Below, in pieces: positions 8,507-16,455 of a stretch of DNA of 64,000 nt. Where the stretch lies: contig CAWBCW010000011.1 of NCBI GenBank assembly GCA_963787345.1, positions 434,001 through 498,000 on the forward strand. The letters run 5' to 3'. The position numbers and the translations under genes were made by a program. Below the pieces are notes generated by a model. That model searched no databases, was not told the DNA's origin, and saw only the letters and a program-made list of their open reading frames with translations. Source of the stretch: Bacillus_BD sp963787345 (GTDB lineage Bacteria > Bacillota > Bacilli > Bacillales > Cytobacillaceae). Each line of letters starts with the position of its first letter. Position 1 is the stretch's first letter.

Positions 8507-8755
8507 ATGAGGGTATATACGGTTATTATTATTCAATTTATGATATGGAGCAGCTTTACTTTGGCAGAATGGCTTTCCAAAAAAGATTGGTTAATATATA
8601 AAGCGATCATGTTTATTGTTTTTTTCTACCTCGCAGTTATGATTGGGAATTACTTTATTCGATCGTTGAAAAAAACATTCTGTACGACCATTATTAGTTT
8701 AGTCTTGTATGGATTATTTCACTTTACCATTATTAATAAGTTGCTAATTTTGTAA
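8507..8755 (+). CDS. Small membrane protein of unknown function
   Basis: An 82-residue, very hydrophobic protein with three likely membrane helices (about residues 5-20, 31-50 and 60-80) separated by short basic loops (SKKDW, RSLKKT). The ATG at 8507 has only a weak upstream site (GGGTGATC). It sits alone between the pdh terminator and a DUF3055 gene. I do not recognise the family, and B. subtilis carries no obvious equivalent at this place. Composition matches the neighbours. It could be a lineage-specific membrane protein. Confidence 0.55.
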   Translation: MRVYTVIIIQFMIWSSFTLAEWLSKKDWLIYKAIMFIVFFYLAVMIGNYFIRSLKKTFCTTIISLVLYGLFHFTIINKLLIL

Positions 8756-8869
8756 TAAAATAGTGACGGATTTTAGAACATTTGGAAAACTAAGTGTACA
8801 AATCCTTTATTTTCAAATATAATTAAAATCTAGATAGAAGATTTAAGAATAAAGGGAGGAGAAATAAAA

Positions 8870-9169
8870 ATGGAACTATTTGAAAAACTATATGAAGAAG
8901 ATGAAAATATTAACGTTCGCTTTGTTGGTTTTGCCACGGAGTTAGCTCGTTATGACTTTGGGATTATTTATACGAACCTTTTCTTTGGAAAGCCCCTAGT
9001 TGTCTGCATGCAAACAGGCCGTTCAACGATCCTCGACCCAGATGACCTCCATGATATTGAATATTTGATGACAGTATTTAAAATTGACGATTATCACCAA
9101 GCGGCTGAATTAGCTGAGTTTTTTACAGATGCATTACCGAATACTCCACTTCAGGCACAGTATATTTAA
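8870..9169 (+). CDS. DUF3055 family protein
   Basis: A 99-residue soluble protein beginning MELFEKLYEED, with the conserved-looking core VRFVGFATE, YDFGIIYTN and GKPLVVCMQTGRS. I assign it to DUF3055, a small family found widely in Bacillus and Staphylococcus; its function is unknown. The ribosome site GGGAGG is well spaced. It is a single-gene unit: an upstream gap of 114 bases and a strong terminator follow. Confidence 0.75.
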   Translation: MELFEKLYEEDENINVRFVGFATELARYDFGIIYTNLFFGKPLVVCMQTGRSTILDPDDLHDIEYLMTVFKIDDYHQAAELAEFFTDALPNTPLQAQYI

Positions 9170-9202
9170 CTTCGTTTGAAACGATTGTTGAACAAACAAT
9201 AT

Positions 9203-9256
9203 AAAAACGTTATCCATGTACGGGACATAAAATGACCCTATGGGATAACGTTTTTT
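9203..9256 (+). terminator. Terminator after the DUF3055 gene
   Basis: 13-bp stem AAAAACGTTATCC / GGATAACGTTTTT with a 27-base loop and a following T-run. Confidence 0.8.
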
Positions 9257-9347
9257 ATATTATTTTGAATGAAGAAAACAGACTTTTGGATATCCGGGAC
9301 GAAATTTGTACCGGATGGTTGTATTTAGTCCAACACATTAAATTAAA

Positions 9348-9358
9348 TGTGTTATACT
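9348..9358 (+). promoter_or_regulatory. CcpN operator-like box 1 upstream of SR1
   Basis: TGTGTTATACT matches all 11 positions of the published B. subtilis CcpN consensus TRTGHYATAYW. It lies just upstream of the SR1 promoter -35. CcpN represses SR1, gapB and pckA during glycolytic growth in B. subtilis; the same control here is inferred. Confidence 0.65.
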
Positions 9359-9364
9359 TTTTAC

Positions 9365-9393
9365 TTGATTTTTTAATAGTGTTATATTATTAT
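9365..9393 (+). promoter_or_regulatory. Promoter of the SR1 RNA
   Basis: TTGATT, 17-base spacer, TATTAT. The predicted transcription start is near 9400. The spacer contains the second CcpN-like box. Confidence 0.65.
9378..9388 (+). promoter_or_regulatory. CcpN operator-like box 2 within the SR1 promoter
   Basis: AGTGTTATATT matches 10 of 11 CcpN consensus positions and lies between the -35 and -10, exactly 30 bases (about three helical turns) downstream of box 1. Paired boxes around the promoter are how CcpN acts on SR1 in B. subtilis. Confidence 0.6.
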
Positions 9394-9456
9394 AAGTTTA
9401 CCGAAAGGGTTAAACGCTTTCTTTTAAAATGAATGATCTGATGAGGAGATGGAAAA

Positions 9457-9582
9457 ATGGGCACTATCGTATGTCAAGAGTGTAATGTAATAATTGATTT
9501 TTTCGAGGATGAAAAAGTGACTGTCCTATATTCATCCCAATGCAATTGCAAAAAGCATGAACATCGTAATGAAGAAAAGTAA
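9457..9582 (+). CDS. sr1P: SR1P, GapA-binding small peptide
   Basis: A 41-residue peptide starting MGTIVCQECN, with EDEKVTVLY in the middle and a Cys-rich tail (CNC). This is the SR1P family (39 residues in B. subtilis). SR1P binds glyceraldehyde-3-phosphate dehydrogenase GapA and promotes its interaction with RNase J1. The start ATG has a GAGGAG ribosome site 7 bases away. Four cysteines (two as CxxC, two as CxC) resemble a metal-binding knuckle. Note that the gene for RNase J1 lies about 8 kb away in this window. Confidence 0.85.
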   Translation: MGTIVCQECNVIIDFFEDEKVTVLYSSQCNCKKHEHRNEEK

Positions 9583-9601
9583 TCTATGAATTTATACATT
9601 T

Positions 9602-9628
9602 AACAGCATGCAAAAGCATGCTGTTTTT
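9602..9628 (+). terminator. Terminator of SR1
   Basis: 10-bp stem AACAGCATGC / GCATGCTGTT with an AAAA loop and a T-run. Confidence 0.88.
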
Positions 9629-9640
9629 ATCCTTATGCAA

Positions 9641-9675
9641 AAAAGAGGCGTCCAAATAATGGCTGCCTCTTTTTT
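9641..9675 (-). terminator. Terminator of speA (usable on both strands)
   Basis: Stem AAAAGAGGC / GCCTCTTTT with flanking A-run and T-run, 3 bases beyond the speA stop. It can also back up SR1 termination on the plus strand. Confidence 0.82.
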
Positions 9676-9677
9676 TA

Positions 9678-11147
9678 TTATTTTATCGCTCGATGTTCTT
9701 TAATAACTCGAAGCATTTTAAAGTCGAAATCTTCTGGACCTTGTACAGGAAGACCTGCATCGCGATTCTTTTTAATATATGTTAAGTTATCTTCTGTAAT
9801 GATTTCACCGGGAATAAAAATAGGGATTCCAGGAGGATAGACCATAATAAATTCAGCGATGATTCTTCCTTCTGATTCATCAAAAGGTACGAGTTCTGTT
9901 TCGGTATAAAAAGCATCTCTTGGGGAAACAGCCAAAAGTGGTATTTCAGGCAAAAGTACTTTTGTATGCATTTTTTCAGAAAAATGAGTTCCTTCATTGC
10001 ATAATTGTGTTAATGCTTTTATTAATACGTCAGCATCTTCTTCAGAATCACCAGGCGTGATTAAACAGAGAATATTGTATAAATCGGACATTTCAACTTC
10101 TATATTAAAATTCTCCCTTAACCACATTTCGACATCATATCCAGATAACCCTAGGTCCTTGACAGAGATAATTAATTTTGTTGGATCATAATCAAAAGCA
10201 GCATCTCTTTCTAAGATTTCATCTCCAACACAATAAATATGATCCAATTCATTAATTCGTTTTCGAATCGAATTGGCTAGTTGGATGGTACGGTCAATTA
10301 GTTCTTTCCCTGATGTTGCGAGCTGTTTTCTGGCTGCATCTAATGATGCTAGTAATAAATAAGAGGTAGACGTCGTCGTCAGCATGCTTAAAATAGATTG
10401 CACCCTTTTGGATGACACTCGTTTTCCTTTTACATTTAAAATTGAGCTTTGTGTCATCGAACCACCAAGTTTATGAACACTTGTCGCTGCTATGTCTGCC
10501 CCGGCCTGCATGGCAGACAGCGGCAAGTCATTATGGAAATGAATATGGACTCCATGGGCTTCATCTACTAATACAGGAATATCATGAGAATGAGCAATTT
10601 CAACAATGCTTTTTAAATCAGCTGCAATTCCAAAGTAAGTTGGATTGATGACAAGGACAGCTTTTGCATCGGGATATTCATCGAGTGCCCGCTGCAGTGA
10701 ATCAGTTGTAATGCCATGTGAGATTCCTAGGTGCTCATCAATTTCTGGGTGAATGAATATCGGAATCGCACCTGAAAAAATAATTGCAGACATAACTGAT
10801 TTATGGACATTTCGCGGGACAATAATTTTATCTCCAGGTCCGCAAACCGCCATGATCATGGCCATAATGGCTCCGCTTGTCCCTTGGACGGAAAAAAAGG
10901 TATGGTCCGCTCCAAAAGCTTTTGCGGCTAAGTCTTGTGCTTCTTTAATAATTCCCTTTGGTTGGTGTAGATCATCAAGCGGCCCAATATTAATTAAGTC
11001 AATAGAAAGTGCGTTATCACCAATGAATTCCCTAAATTCAGGTGCAGTACCTCTTCCTTTTTTATGTCCAGGGATATGAAATTGAATCGGGCTTTTTTGA
11101 GCATGTTGGATTAATCCGCTAAATAACGGTGTATGAGATTGATTCAA
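9678..11147 (-). CDS. speA: Arginine decarboxylase (Orn/Lys/Arg decarboxylase family)
   Basis: PLP enzyme converting arginine to agmatine, the first step of polyamine synthesis in Bacillus. Visible are FHIPGHKKG near the N-terminus, FFSVQGTSGA, the PLP-binding DEAHG and the Schiff-base Lys226 in SVHKLGGS. At 489 residues it matches SpeA (490) and closely follows its sequence, but lysine or ornithine specificity cannot be excluded from sequence alone. The start is TTG at 11147 with an AGAGGTG site 10 bases upstream. It is convergent with SR1, as in B. subtilis. Confidence 0.92.
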   Translation of the reverse strand: MNQSHTPLFSGLIQHAQKSPIQFHIPGHKKGRGTAPEFREFIGDNALSIDLINIGPLDDLHQPKGIIKEAQDLAAKAFGADHTFFSVQGTSGAIMAMIMAVCGPGDKIIVPRNVHKSVMSAIIFSGAIPIFIHPEIDEHLGISHGITTDSLQRALDEYPDAKAVLVINPTYFGIAADLKSIVEIAHSHDIPVLVDEAHGVHIHFHNDLPLSAMQAGADIAATSVHKLGGSMTQSSILNVKGKRVSSKRVQSILSMLTTTSTSYLLLASLDAARKQLATSGKELIDRTIQLANSIRKRINELDHIYCVGDEILERDAAFDYDPTKLIISVKDLGLSGYDVEMWLRENFNIEVEMSDLYNILCLITPGDSEEDADVLIKALTQLCNEGTHFSEKMHTKVLLPEIPLLAVSPRDAFYTETELVPFDESEGRIIAEFIMVYPPGIPIFIPGEIITEDNLTYIKKNRDAGLPVQGPEDFDFKMLRVIKEHRAIK

Positions 11148-11347
11148 TGGATAATAACACCTCTCTAATTATATATTCTAAACATAAAACAAATGAATTA
11201 TAGCATTATTGTATTCCTTTGCCTAGAAAAAATTTGAGTATATTTTATGGTCATGTTTTAATAATGTCAGTTGCTTCCTTCTTAGTGTGGGAACTTTGCA
11301 AAATATTACCCATTTAAGAGTAAATATATAGGTAAAGGATGAACAGA

Positions 11348-11617
11348 GTGGAATATCAATATCCGATTGATCATGATTGGTCAACAGAAGAAATTGTAGA
11401 CGTTATTCATTTTTTTGAAACGATTGAACAGGCATATGAAAAGGGAGCGAACAGGGAGATGTTACTTAGCAGGTATAATCGATTTAAGGAGATTGTACCG
11501 AGTAAAGCGCAGGAAAAAACCTTGTGCGGGGAATTTGAAGAGGTAAGCGGGTATTCCACTTATCGAGTTATAAAAAAAGCAAGAGAAGCAAATTCCGGCA
11601 CGATAATAAGAATGTAA
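11348..11617 (+). CDS. yktA: UPF0223 family protein YktA
   Basis: An 89-residue acidic helical protein (MEYQYPIDHDWSTEE...), matching the Bacillus YktA/UPF0223 family with the conserved FKEIVPSKAQEK and FEEVSGYS segments. Function unknown. An ATG at 11339 is in frame but overlaps the AAAGGA ribosome site; GTG 11348 has correct spacing and gives the family N-terminus. The gene is divergent from speA and ends in a strong terminator shared with yktB. Confidence 0.88.
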   Translation: MEYQYPIDHDWSTEEIVDVIHFFETIEQAYEKGANREMLLSRYNRFKEIVPSKAQEKTLCGEFEEVSGYSTYRVIKKAREANSGTIIRM

Positions 11618-11651
11618 TCAAACGGATACGCATATATTAGAAAACAAAGAA

Positions 11652-11685
11652 AAACCTCCTAAGCTTATTTCATCTTAGGAGGTTT
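11652..11685 (+). terminator. Bidirectional terminator between yktA and yktB
   Basis: 12-bp stem AAACCTCCTAAG / CTTAGGAGGTTT with a 10-base loop. It lies between the converging genes yktA and yktB. Confidence 0.8.
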
Positions 11686-11746
11686 ATTTCCCAAATTAAT
11701 CTTATGCTTCTTTTTAATGAAATATGCAAACGAATTTACCTTGTCA

Positions 11747-12367
11747 CTAGAGTATCTTGTAAAGGGGAGATAGTACGGTAAAAGACGTATGTATTTTATC
11801 TAGAATTTGTTGTCCGGATAATTGAACTGCTTGATCCATTGGTATTTGATAGCCGCATAGAATTTCCGCTTTTTTAACTGATTGTAAGCGGACAAACATC
11901 TTAGTCAAGTCCTCTTTAGATAGGTCTTTATGGCTTAGAGCATCTGGTTTCATATGGTCAAGCGACCATACAAAATCCTCTGGAATACTTGAATGTATAT
12001 GATCAATGTTTTTTTGTAAGGACTGTCCGTATTCTACTTTACGTGGTGCTTCGTAAATGATCGCGAACCAAACAAACAGGTGAGTTCCCCATAAACCAAT
12101 TTGAAAATGAGGCAGCATTTTGTATCCTCTTCGATTACTGGAAAAAGCAACCCAAGTATCATTTGGCGGATTAATGGTTCTTCTAGCATGTTTAGCAACA
12201 TGAGGATGTATTTCCTCTCCAACCAAAGTTGCTAATGTAGGAGCAAAATGGTCTCCTAGAAATTCCAGTTTTGGCCGAGTATGGGTTTTTAATGCTTCCA
12301 TCCGTTGTTCTAAACCATCTATTGAAAAAACATTAAAATCTCTATTTGTAAAACCGCTGAAAGACAC
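11747..12367 (-). CDS. yktB: UPF0637 family protein YktB
   Basis: A 206-residue cytoplasmic protein of the UPF0637 (DUF1054) family. Recognisable segments are FNVFSIDGLEQRM, the HVAKHARRTINPP stretch, DTWVAFS and PHFQIGLW. Function unknown. The frame runs open to 12463, but GTG 12367 follows a strong AAAAAGGAGG site and gives the usual length and N-terminus, so I use it. It is transcribed alone, against yktA. Confidence 0.9.
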   Translation of the reverse strand: MSFSGFTNRDFNVFSIDGLEQRMEALKTHTRPKLEFLGDHFAPTLATLVGEEIHPHVAKHARRTINPPNDTWVAFSSNRRGYKMLPHFQIGLWGTHLFVWFAIIYEAPRKVEYGQSLQKNIDHIHSSIPEDFVWSLDHMKPDALSHKDLSKEDLTKMFVRLQSVKKAEILCGYQIPMDQAVQLSGQQILDKIHTSFTVLSPLYKIL

Positions 12368-12594
12368 TTTTACAACCTCCTTTTTAAGTATTTTATCACA
12401 ATCTTGTATAACTGCGAAGAATGATGATTGTCTAATAGAACGGTCTTCTGAATAGATAGGCAAGTTTAAATTAATTTAATAGGCATATGTGCAAATTAGT
12501 TGCAAAGATAGTATTTTCAACATAATATGTTATTACAATAGTCAGATAATTCTAACTAAAGCGAATTAATACCTTTGGAAGGGGTGGACTGTCA

Positions 12595-12789
12595 ATGAAA
12601 CAAGTGATGAATTCAATTAAGGTGAAAGCGATTGAAAACGAAAGAAAGGCTATTTTAAAAATGGAGATGGATTATGAGTTAGCGGTATTATTTGAAGCGA
12701 TGGGAGAAAACAATGAAATGAAAAAAAGTGAAAGTAAAGAAAAGCTTGAAATAATCAGGCAGGAACTTCTTACTTTAAAGGCATTGTAA
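12595..12789 (+). CDS. ykzI: YkzI-like small coiled protein
   Basis: A 64-residue charged, helical protein with IENERKAILKMEMDYELAVLFEAMGENN, which resembles the small Bacillus protein YkzI that sits between yktB and suhB. Function unknown. The ATG at 12595 has a GGAAGGGGTGG ribosome site; an in-frame ATG at 12607 is the alternative. It is followed by a terminator, so it is a single-gene unit. Confidence 0.75.
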   Translation: MKQVMNSIKVKAIENERKAILKMEMDYELAVLFEAMGENNEMKKSESKEKLEIIRQELLTLKAL

Positions 12790-12837
12790 AACCTAAAGGA
12801 GAAAGGCTTTAAAATGGCTAATATTGGTTTTGATTAG

Positions 12838-12878
12838 AAACGAACTCTGTTCTGTAATGTAGATAGAGTTCGTTTTTT
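12838..12878 (+). terminator. Terminator after ykzI
   Basis: Stem AAACGAACTCT / AGAGTTCGTTT with a 16-base loop and a T-run. Confidence 0.82.
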
Positions 12879-12966
12879 ATGTTTTTGAGTCTGTTGGTTT
12901 AGAATGTGGATATAGTTTAAAATGTAAATATGGTAAATTGAGTGATAACAAGATGGAGGTAAGCTA

Positions 12967-13776
12967 ATGACAAATTGGGAAGAAATAGATCTGCTGGCAA
13001 AGGATTGGATAAAAGCTGCCGGTTCCATGATAAAGGAATCTTTTTCTAAGAAATTGGTTATTGAAACAAAATCCAATAAGAATGATTTAGTAACAGAGGT
13101 CGATAGAAAAACGGAAAAGTTTTTTATTGATAAAATTAAAAAAACATACCCCGAACATAAAATTTTAGGGGAAGAGGGGTTAGGAGATCAAATAACTTCG
13201 ATGGATGGAGTTGTTTGGATTATTGATCCTATTGACGGAACGATGAATTTTGTACATATGCAGCGAAATTTTGCTATTTCAATTGGTATTTATGAAAATG
13301 GAGTCGGAAAAATAGGGCTTGTCTATGATGTCGTTCATGATGAATTATACCATGCCAAAAAGGGACATGGCGCTTATATGAATGATATTAAGTTAAAACC
13401 ATTAAAATCAACGAATGTCTCAGAAGGAATTATTGGTATTAATCCGACATGGGTCATTGAAAATAAGCGCATAGATCCGAGTGTTTTAGCGCCGCTTGTG
13501 AAAAACGCTAGAGGGGTAAGAAATAATGGTTGTGCATCGTTAGAAATTGCTTTTGTTGCTGCTGGAAGGTTAGATGCCTATATTTCACTGCGTTTAGCCC
13601 CCTGGGACTATGCTGCCGGGAAAATACTAGTAGAAGAATTAGGAGGTATTGTGACAGATTTAAAAGGAGTGCCACTTGATCTGTTAAGTAAGACAACTGT
13701 GTTTGTTTCGAAGCCAGGGCTTCATGAAGAAGTTATGGAAGGCTACTTACATAACGGAAATTGGTCCTCGCGATGA
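12967..13776 (+). CDS. suhB: Inositol monophosphatase family protein
   Basis: Mg2+-dependent, Li+-sensitive-type phosphatase fold; hydrolyses inositol phosphates or related sugar phosphates. Metal-binding motifs are clear: GEEGL (residues 68-72), WIIDPIDGTMNF (Asp87, Asp90) and WDYAAG (213-218). At 269 residues it matches B. subtilis YktC/SuhB. The ATG at 12967 has a GGAGG site. The physiological substrate in Bacillus is not certain. The gene ends in a terminator that overlaps the end of the converging ylaF. Confidence 0.93.
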   Translation: MTNWEEIDLLAKDWIKAAGSMIKESFSKKLVIETKSNKNDLVTEVDRKTEKFFIDKIKKTYPEHKILGEEGLGDQITSMDGVVWIIDPIDGTMNFVHMQRNFAISIGIYENGVGKIGLVYDVVHDELYHAKKGHGAYMNDIKLKPLKSTNVSEGIIGINPTWVIENKRIDPSVLAPLVKNARGVRNNGCASLEIAFVAAGRLDAYISLRLAPWDYAAGKILVEELGGIVTDLKGVPLDLLSKTTVFVSKPGLHEEVMEGYLHNGNWSSR

Positions 13777-13780
13777 AGAT

Positions 13781-13816
13781 AAAAAAGAGGCTGTTCATTT
13801 AACAGTCTCTTTTTCA
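13781..13816 (+). terminator. Terminator of suhB, overlapping the 3' end of ylaF
   Basis: Stem AAAAGAGGCTGTT / AACAGTCTCTTTT (one mismatch) with a small loop and a T-run. The distal arm lies inside the ylaF coding region on the other strand. Confidence 0.8.
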
Positions 13817-13974
13817 CGCATTTTTTTCTTTTTTGAAAACCCAACTCCCATAATACCTAACAGTAACAACACACTTGATAAAATTCCGATCATATTTTCC
13901 TCAGCAATCGAGATGCCAATTCCTACGAAGCAGATCGTTCCCAAAAGCGCTAATGATAAAAAGAAAAAATTCAT
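13795..13974 (-). CDS. ylaF: YlaF-like small membrane protein (DUF5325)
   Basis: A 59-residue protein, MNFFFLSLALLG... to ...KKKKMREKETVK, with two membrane helices (about residues 3-22 and 28-46) and a basic tail. The length, topology and KKKKMRE tail match Bacillus YlaF, which sits in the same place upstream of typA. The start ATG at 13974 has an AAAGGTG ribosome site. Function unknown. It was found by reading the minus strand directly, and its stop lies within the suhB terminator. Confidence 0.75.
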   Translation of the reverse strand: MNFFFLSLALLGTICFVGIGISIAEENMIGILSSVLLLLGIMGVGFSKKKKMREKETVK

Positions 13975-14067
13975 GTTTTCAACACCTTTCCCCTATAATA
14001 AAAATACAGGCTATTCTAAAGTTTTGCAATCATGAAAATTGCCTTTAATTAATTTTATAAAAAGTTA

Positions 14068-14095
14068 TTGGTTTCTACAATAATTGTGATATAAT
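14068..14095 (+). promoter_or_regulatory. Sigma-A-type promoter of typA
   Basis: TTGGTT, 16-base spacer, TATAAT, with an extended -10 (TGA before TATAAT). It lies about 80 bases before the typA start. Confidence 0.68.
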
Positions 14096-14177
14096 ATCTC
14101 AGTTAAGTGAAGAAACATCATGATTATGATTTTATATATATTTGTTACACCTTACATTTAGGCAGGAGGCCACATCA

Positions 14178-16019
14178 ATGAAGAATAGAGAAGATATTAG
14201 AAATATTGCGATTATTGCTCACGTAGACCATGGTAAAACAACATTAGTTGATCAATTGTTAAAACAAGCAGGTACGTTTCGTTCGAATGAACATGTAGCG
14301 GATCGGGCAATGGACTCAGGTGACATTGAGAGAGAACGCGGAATTACGATTTTAGCAAAAAACACAGCGATTCAATACAAGGATAAAAAAATTAATATTC
14401 TGGATACACCTGGACACGCCGACTTTGGCGGTGAAGTGGAACGGATTATGAAAATGGTTGATGGTGTATTATTAGTTGTTGACGCATATGAAGGCACGAT
14501 GCCGCAAACAAGGTTTGTATTAAAAAAGGCGTTGGAACAAAAGCTAACACCAATTGTTGTTGTTAATAAAATTGACCGTGATTTTGCTCGTCCTGCTGAA
14601 GTGGTGGATGAAGTTATCGATCTTTTTATTGAACTTGATGCTACAGAAGAGCAACTTGAATTTCCTGTTATTTATGCATCTGGAATTAATGGGACGGCAA
14701 GTCTTAATCCGGAAAAGCAAGATGACAACATGCAAGTCTTATATGACATGATTATTGATCACATTCCATCACCTGTTGATAATAGGGATGAACCGCTTCA
14801 ATTCCAAGTGGCACTTTTAGATTATAATGAATTTGTTGGAAGAATTGGAGTAGGTCGAGTCTTCCGAGGTACAATTAAAGTAGGTCAACAAGTAGCATTA
14901 ATGAAGCTTGACGGTTCAGTAAAGCAATTTAGAGTCACGAAATTAATGGGATTCTTTGGGCTAAAACGAGTAGAAATCGAAGAGGCATTTGCAGGAGATT
15001 TAATTGCTATATCTGGAATGGAAGATATTAATGTTGGTGAAACTGTTTGTCCGATTGAAAACCAAGAGGCTATGCCTGTTTTACGAATTGATGAACCAAC
15101 CTTACAAATGGAATTCGTTGTAAACAATAGCCCATTTGCTGGACGCGAAGGAAAATATGTCACTTCCCGCAAAATTGAAGAGAGACTTCGTGAACAACTT
15201 CATACAGATGTAAGTTTACGTGTTGATAATACCGATTCGCCAGATGCATGGGTTGTTTCAGGACGTGGTGAATTGCACTTATCAATTTTGATTGAAAATA
15301 TGCGCCGTGAAGGTTTTGAGCTCCAAGTATCAAAACCAGAAGTTATTGTCCGCATCATTGATGGAGTTCGCTGTGAACCAATTGAACGTGTTCAAATTGA
15401 TGTACCTGAAGAACATACAGGTGCTGTAATGGAGTCAATGGGTGCTCGTAAAGGCGAAATGTTGGATATGATTAATAACGGAAATGGGCAAGTTAGATTA
15501 ATCTTTAATGTACCTGCTAGAGGATTAATTGGATATTCAACTGAATTTTTAACTTTGACTCACGGCTACGGAATCCTTAATCATACTTTTGATAGTTATC
15601 AGCCGATGCAGCAAGGTCAAGTTGGTGGCAGACGTCAAGGTGTGCTTGTTTCAATGGAAAACGGAAAGGCAACTACTTATGGAGTTATGCAAGTAGAGGA
15701 TCGCGGGGTTATTTTCGTCGAACCTGGTACAGAGATTTATGAGGGAATGATTGTCGGTGAACATAACCGTGAAAATGATCTTTCTGTTAATATTACAAAG
15801 GCAAAGCAACAAACAAACGTGCGCTCTGCAACAAAAGATCAAACATCAACCATTAAACGTCCGCGTATCTTGACTTTAGAAGAATCATTAGAGTATTTAA
15901 ATGACGATGAGTATTGTGAAGTAACTCCACAGTCGATTCGTTTACGGAAAAAGATTCTAAATAAAAACGAACGTGAGAAAGCAGCGAAAAAGAAGAAAAC
16001 TGCAGAAATTGAAGCTTAA
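14178..16019 (+). CDS. typA: Ribosome-associated GTPase TypA/BipA
   Basis: EF-G-like translational GTPase linked to ribosome assembly and stress or cold adaptation. The G1 loop AHVDHGKTT lies at residues 15-23; GITI (switch I), DTPGHADFGG and NKID follow. Domain II/III segments and the BipA C-terminal domain (GYSTEFLTLTHGYG) are present. The ATG at 14178 has an AGGAGG site and gives 613 residues, the Bacillus length. An upstream extension of the frame is not supported. The final residues are Lys-rich. Confidence 0.96.
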   Translation: MKNREDIRNIAIIAHVDHGKTTLVDQLLKQAGTFRSNEHVADRAMDSGDIERERGITILAKNTAIQYKDKKINILDTPGHADFGGEVERIMKMVDGVLLVVDAYEGTMPQTRFVLKKALEQKLTPIVVVNKIDRDFARPAEVVDEVIDLFIELDATEEQLEFPVIYASGINGTASLNPEKQDDNMQVLYDMIIDHIPSPVDNRDEPLQFQVALLDYNEFVGRIGVGRVFRGTIKVGQQVALMKLDGSVKQFRVTKLMGFFGLKRVEIEEAFAGDLIAISGMEDINVGETVCPIENQEAMPVLRIDEPTLQMEFVVNNSPFAGREGKYVTSRKIEERLREQLHTDVSLRVDNTDSPDAWVVSGRGELHLSILIENMRREGFELQVSKPEVIVRIIDGVRCEPIERVQIDVPEEHTGAVMESMGARKGEMLDMINNGNGQVRLIFNVPARGLIGYSTEFLTLTHGYGILNHTFDSYQPMQQGQVGGRRQGVLVSMENGKATTYGVMQVEDRGVIFVEPGTEIYEGMIVGEHNRENDLSVNITKAKQQTNVRSATKDQTSTIKRPRILTLEESLEYLNDDEYCEVTPQSIRLRKKILNKNEREKAAKKKKTAEIEA

Positions 16020-16031
16020 GATAAAAGGTAG

Positions 16032-16060
16032 GGAGACATTGATAGTGTCTCCTTTCACTT
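16032..16060 (+). terminator. Terminator of typA
   Basis: 7-bp stem GGAGACA / TGTCTCC with a 7-base loop, followed by TTTCACTTT. Moderate strength. Confidence 0.6.
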
Positions 16061-16072
16061 TAATTATAATAT

Positions 16073-16102
16073 TTGAAATAGTTAATCTTTTTGTAGTATA
16101 GT
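16073..16102 (+). promoter_or_regulatory. Putative promoter of ylaH
   Basis: TTGAAA, 18-base spacer, TATAGT, about 35 bases before the ylaH start. Confidence 0.55.
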
Positions 16103-16137
16103 AGATGCATAGAATTGCAAGGGGGTAGTTACAAGCA

Positions 16138-16455
16138 ATGGATATTACAGAAAGATTGTCTTTTTTTGCTGCTCTTTATAAAGTAGATGTAAACTCAGAT
16201 TTAGGAATGTGGCTCTTATACATTACGATCTTACTATTATGTATTACTGTGTATAAATTAGGGTTTTCTCAAAAGCTTCCCTTGCTTAAATCGATCATTA
16301 TCTATTTATTCTTAATCTTTGGCTGTACATTTTTAAGTTTTTTAGGAATTTTTCTTCCGATTGCTGAAGGACTCGTTATAGCGGCTTTGATTTTAATTAT
16401 TTATAAGATTCGTCTATATAGATTTAAAAATTCGAATGAGGAGAAGGCGCTATGA
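16138..16455 (+). CDS. ylaH: YlaH-like membrane protein
   Basis: A 105-residue protein with three membrane segments (about residues 24-42, 50-70 and 74-92) and a charged tail. It matches the Bacillus YlaH family by size, topology and position after typA. Function unknown. The ribosome site is AAGGGGG. Its last codons overlap the next gene by 4 bases (ATGA), so the two are translationally coupled. Confidence 0.85.
   Translation: MDITERLSFFAALYKVDVNSDLGMWLLYITILLLCITVYKLGFSQKLPLLKSIIIYLFLIFGCTFLSFLGIFLPIAEGLVIAALILIIYKIRLYRFKNSNEEKAL

Larger units (their letters stand above)
9400..9628 (+). ncRNA. sr1: SR1 dual-function small RNA
   Basis: Inferred transcript from the promoter at 9365-9393 to the terminator at 9602-9628, about 230 bases (205 in B. 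subtilis). In B. subtilis SR1 base-pairs with ahrC mRNA, which encodes the arginine catabolic activator, and also encodes the peptide SR1P. The position next to speA, between the pdh region and speA, is the same as in B. subtilis. The ends are predictions from promoter and terminator only. Confidence 0.75.

Noticed and set aside
9232..9432. 66-residue plus-strand frame
   Set aside because: It begins inside a terminator stem and runs through the CcpN boxes and SR1 promoter; no ribosome site.
12814..12837. Seven-codon frame (MANIGFD) after ykzI with a ribosome-like site
   Set aside because: Too short to judge and directly abuts the ykzI terminator; likely chance.
13703..14035. 110-residue plus-strand frame after suhB
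   Set aside because: It overlaps suhB out of frame and then is antisense to ylaF, which has a ribosome site and a family match.
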